Below, in pieces: positions 61,455-64,000 of a DNA stretch of 64,000 nucleotides. The DNA is from Candidatus Methylomicrobium oryzae (GTDB lineage: Bacteria; Pseudomonadota; Gammaproteobacteria; Methylococcales; Methylomonadaceae). The notes beneath the pieces were generated by a model. That model saw nothing but the letters and a program-made list of their open reading frames with translations, had not been told where the DNA came from and searched no databases. Location: contig NZ_JAERVK010000009.1 of NCBI RefSeq assembly GCF_016745425.1, positions 1 through 64,000 of the forward strand. Reading direction: 5' to 3'. The number at the start of each line of letters is the position of its first letter. Positions within the stretch are counted from its first letter, which is position 1. The position numbers and the translations under genes are program-made.

Positions 61455-61985
61455 ATGGAATCACTCAAGCAGGCTTTGTCCATGGCCGCCCCGAATCAAT
61501 TGCGCCGCGATTTGCGCGCAACCAATAAACCTGAAATCCTGTTGCGCCGTGCGATTATCGGTATTTCCCTCGTGGGTATCGCAGGTATGGCCGCCGTTAC
61601 GCTTTACCAGTCCGGTACGGTGAAGCACCTGCCCGACCTTCCTCTCGAAGGTTTCGATTCCGATAAAGTCAATGCTTCCGATACGGCGTACGGTTGGGGT
61701 ATGCCCGACGCTCCGTTAAGCATCATCAGTCATGCGTTTAATATTGCGTTGGCGGCTTTCGGGCATGCAGGGCGTGCGCATACCCAGCCGTGGGCGCCTC
61801 TCCTTGCCAGCGCCGCTGCCGCGCCGGCCGCCGCCGTATCGGCCAAGTATCTGTTCTATCAAATGCCGGTACGGGAGCGCGGTTGGTGTCCTTACTGCAT
61901 TGTCGATGCTTTGGCACATATTGCAAGCTTCGGTTTTACGCTGTGGGAAGCGGGTAAAGCGGCGGTTCGGTTGCGGCGCTTGTAG
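61455..61985 (+). CDS. VKOR-like membrane protein
   Basis: The ATG at 61455 has GGGAGG upstream and gives 176 residues. Three to four hydrophobic segments are visible (about 30-50, 90-105, 113-130 and the C-terminal end). The pair WCPYCIVDALAH near 155 resembles the redox CxxC of vitamin-K-epoxide-reductase-type proteins, which reoxidise disulfide-forming partners. The second loop cysteine pair of classical VKOR is not seen, so the protein is shortened or only related. It is divergent from the metallothionein-like gene. Confidence 0.65.
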   Translation: MESLKQALSMAAPNQLRRDLRATNKPEILLRRAIIGISLVGIAGMAAVTLYQSGTVKHLPDLPLEGFDSDKVNASDTAYGWGMPDAPLSIISHAFNIALAAFGHAGRAHTQPWAPLLASAAAAPAAAVSAKYLFYQMPVRERGWCPYCIVDALAHIASFGFTLWEAGKAAVRLRRL

Positions 61986-62151
61986 CGGAAGCAGGGGATA
62001 AGCGAGGAGCTGCCGTTTATTTCCTGATAGTGATTTTCGTGCGTCCTGCCTGGGGCTCGGGCATCTGCAATACGTCGTCGGAGGTAAAAACGGCACCGCG
62101 CCGCCCCTTATCCGTTGTGGAAGCAGGGCGGCGCTCTGTTATCGTGCCGTT

Positions 62152-62481
62152 TTATTCGGGATTTTTCATGCCTTTTCTGTGCTTCCAGTGTTCCCGTCGC
62201 TGCTTTTTGAGCTCGTCGAGTTTGGTCATTTGTTCAGGAGTCAATACGGTGCCCAGCTTGCTGTGGGTTTCGTCGTGCAGCGCCTTGAATTTGTCGTGCT
62301 GCTCCTTGAAGATCGCTTCCACCTCGTTTTTTTGTTGGTCCGTCAGTTGCAGTTCTTGGGTAAGGCGTTCGATCCGATGTTTCTGATGCTCTTCCGAACC
62401 CGAGGCTTGGTCGCCGGGAAACGCGGCAGCGGTCAACGGGAAGATCGTTACGAATGCGAGTGTCAGTAAAGTTTTGTTCAT
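62152..62481 (-). CDS. Spy/CpxP-like periplasmic protein
   Basis: This is a 109-residue exported protein: signal peptide MNKTLLTLAFVTIFPLTAAA, then an all-helical, highly charged domain with LTQELQLTDQQKNEVEAIF and LTPEQMTKLDELKKQ, the LTxxQ repeats of Spy/CpxP chaperones and metal sensors. It lies 179 bases past the end of a BaeR-type regulator on the same strand. In enterobacteria spy is a BaeSR target, so coregulation is likely. Confidence 0.85.
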   Translation of the reverse strand: MNKTLLTLAFVTIFPLTAAAFPGDQASGSEEHQKHRIERLTQELQLTDQQKNEVEAIFKEQHDKFKALHDETHSKLGTVLTPEQMTKLDELKKQRREHWKHRKGMKNPE

Positions 62482-62660
62482 GGTCTTATCTCATTCAGAT
62501 TAATTTGGGGATTCGAACGGGAGGTTTCGCCGTTCTTGAGGAATAAGATAATTGGCGACCATGCAAACAATTTGCAGCAATTGTGGAAACAATGTGGAAG
62601 TTTCAGCGCGATATTTCGAGCGGAAGGGGGATATGAAACGGCGCCGCCCCTGAAGATGCG

Positions 62661-63335
62661 CTAGTCGGGGTTTTCGTAACGGTAGCCGGCGCCGTAAACC
62701 GAGTGGATCACTTCCTTTTCGGGCAGCAGTTCGGCCAGTTTTTTGCGCAGCTTTTTGATGTGGCTGTCGATCGTCCGGTCGGAGACGATGCGCTGGTCGG
62801 GATAAATCAGATCCATCAACTGCTGTCTGGAGAAAATGCGTCCCGGCTGCCGGTACAATGCCTGCAGCAGTTCGAATTCGACCGCGGTCAATTCGGTTTC
62901 CCGGCTGCCGGCGCGCACCCGGAATTGGCCGGGATCGAGAGCCAGCGAATACGTGTCCGACGCATGGGCGGGCGGCTGCAGGCGGCGCAGGACCGCCTTC
63001 ACGCGCGCGACCATTTCGCGCGGGCTGAAGGGTTTGCAGATATAGTCGTCGGCGCCGAGCTCCAGCCCCAGCAGGCGGTCGATTTCTTCGATGCGTGCGG
63101 TGACCATGATGATCGGCACCGGGCTGAAGCTCCTTATCTCGCGGCACAGTTCCAGGCCGTCCCGGCCGGGCAGCATCAGATCCAGCAGCACCAGGTCGGC
63201 GTTATGCTGCCTGAGCCAGGGCACGACCGTGAGGCCGTCGGCCAGAATCGTGCCGGCAAAGCCCGCCGCCTGCAGATAATCGGCCTCCAACTGTGCGAGC
63301 CGAGGTTCGTCTTCGACGATCAGTATCCGTTTCAT
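62661..63335 (-). CDS. baeR: BaeR-like response regulator
   Basis: This is an OmpR-type regulator of 224 residues. The receiver domain begins ILIVEDEPRLAQLEADYLQAAGF, with the phosphorylated aspartate in DLVLLDLMLPG near 52 and the conserved lysine in ICKPFSPREM. A winged-helix DNA-binding domain follows (about 125-222). The receiver is closely similar to BaeR of E. coli (EEIDRLLGLELGADDYICKP). It overlaps the kinase gene by 4 bases. Confidence 0.9.
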   Translation of the reverse strand: MKRILIVEDEPRLAQLEADYLQAAGFAGTILADGLTVVPWLRQHNADLVLLDLMLPGRDGLELCREIRSFSPVPIIMVTARIEEIDRLLGLELGADDYICKPFSPREMVARVKAVLRRLQPPAHASDTYSLALDPGQFRVRAGSRETELTAVEFELLQALYRQPGRIFSRQQLMDLIYPDQRIVSDRTIDSHIKKLRKKLAELLPEKEVIHSVYGAGYRYENPD

Positions 63336-64000
63336 ACGTTCACCGGCAGTTCGATCCGAATCCGAAGCCCGCCCGCCGCGGAAGCGCTGGCGCTGATCTC
63401 GCCGCGGTGCGCCTTCACGATATTACTGCAGATCGCCAGCCCGAGGCCGGCGCCGCCGTGATGGCGGCTGCGCGAGCTGTCGACCCGGTAAAAGCGGTCG
63501 AACAGGCGCGGCATCGCCGCCTCCGGCACGCCCGGCGCGCTGTCGGCAAATTCGACGACGAGCGCGTCGGCTTCCCGCGCGGCGGTAACGTCGAGCCATC
63601 CCCCGGTGTCGGTATAATTCAGGCTGTTGGTTAAAAGGTTGCGGAAAAGCTGCGACAGACGGTCCGGGTCGGCATGGAGGCTGAAAGGGGATTCGCGCCG
63701 GTCGGCCAGCTTTACCGCGATCCCTTTGGCGGCAAATTCCGGGGCCAGGACGTCCATATCCGCCCGCAGGATCGTAACCGGATCGACCGCGGATTTGCGG
63801 TAGCTCAAGGCACCCTGGTCGGACAGCGAGAGTTGATACAGATCGTCGGTCAGGCGGTTCAGGCGCATCATATCGCCGTACAATGCATCGACCGCCTCGC
63901 GCGTCAAAGGGCGAATGCCGTCCTGCAAGGCTTCCAGCTCGCCGCGCAGCACGGCGATCGGCGTCCGCAGTTCGTGCGAAATGTCCGCGATCCAACGCCG
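63332..64000 (-). CDS. baeS: BaeS-like sensor histidine kinase, 5' end outside the window
   Basis: Only the C-terminal 222 residues are present; the reading frame runs off the right edge. The H-box ADISHELRTPIAVLRGELEA and the following QDGIRPLTRE closely resemble BaeS. N-box (FRNLLTNSLNYTD) and G-box (GGAGLGLAICSNIVKAHRG) residues are intact. The sensor and membrane part lie beyond the window. It forms a two-component pair with the overlapping baeR. Confidence 0.9.
   Translation of the reverse strand, partial: RRWIADISHELRTPIAVLRGELEALQDGIRPLTREAVDALYGDMMRLNRLTDDLYQLSLSDQGALSYRKSAVDPVTILRADMDVLAPEFAAKGIAVKLADRRESPFSLHADPDRLSQLFRNLLTNSLNYTDTGGWLDVTAAREADALVVEFADSAPGVPEAAMPRLFDRFYRVDSSRSRHHGGAGLGLAICSNIVKAHRGEISASASAAGGLRIRIELPVNV

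Overview
The window looks like chromosomal DNA of a nitrogen-fixing gammaproteobacterial methanotroph or methylotroph (Methylococcales-like). This is inferred from gene content: a nifLA-rnf-nafY block arranged as in Azotobacter-type diazotrophs, a lanthanide-type methanol dehydrogenase (xoxF) operon, and many short dispersed palindromes. No rRNA, tRNA or CRISPR array was seen.

Layout. 0.4-13.2 kb is a nitrogen-fixation region: a SIR2-like gene with its own NifA enhancer and sigma-54 promoter, a small unknown two-gene operon, nifLA (minus), then rnfABCDGEH, an unknown gene, a rhodanese (rhdN-like) and nafY (plus). Between nifL and rnfA, two NifA-type enhancer sites lie almost symmetrically between two divergent sigma-54 promoters. 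13.4-22.4 kb holds a YebC-like protein, a secreted FN3/LamG protein, a V4R-PAS-PAS-GGDEF-EAL protein and an XpaC-TelA operon. 22.9-29.3 kb is a Wadjet/MksBEFG-type plasmid-defence operon (SMC, MukE-like, kleisin, Toprim nuclease) abutting an IS5-family transposase remnant. 29.6-33.0 kb has a zinc alcohol dehydrogenase and two paralogous secreted proteins.

33.4-39.2 kb is the most unusual part. It holds a cyanophycin-synthetase-like ATP-grasp protein lacking a Mur-ligase half, a divergent 78-residue peptide with repeated GAKVGK-type units, and an HExxH protein of the 2-oxoglutarate-dependent peptide-hydroxylase type. A 3' fragment of the adjacent patatin-like gene is duplicated on the far side, so direct repeats bracket the set. 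I read this as a candidate undescribed RiPP pathway.

39.3-52 kb carries a pyruvate-kinase-like protein, LplT and an LpxH-like phosphoesterase, a quinoprotein-like propeller, a Pho-box-controlled PhoD phosphatase, an orphan HicB-like protein, a flavin monooxygenase and a DUF4124 protein. Two copies of a ~300-380 bp dispersed repeat lie at 41.3 and 52 kb in opposite orientation. 52.5-60.5 kb is one operon running from XoxF, XoxJ and a cytochrome c into a caa3-type terminal oxidase (CuA-cytochrome c fusion, subunits I and III, CtaG). This suggests a short electron path from methanol to oxygen. Subunit I lacks the usual D-channel glutamate and K-channel lysine. 60.6-64 kb holds HbpS-like, metallothionein-like, VKOR-like and Spy-like proteins and a BaeR/BaeS two-component system, the kinase running off the window end.
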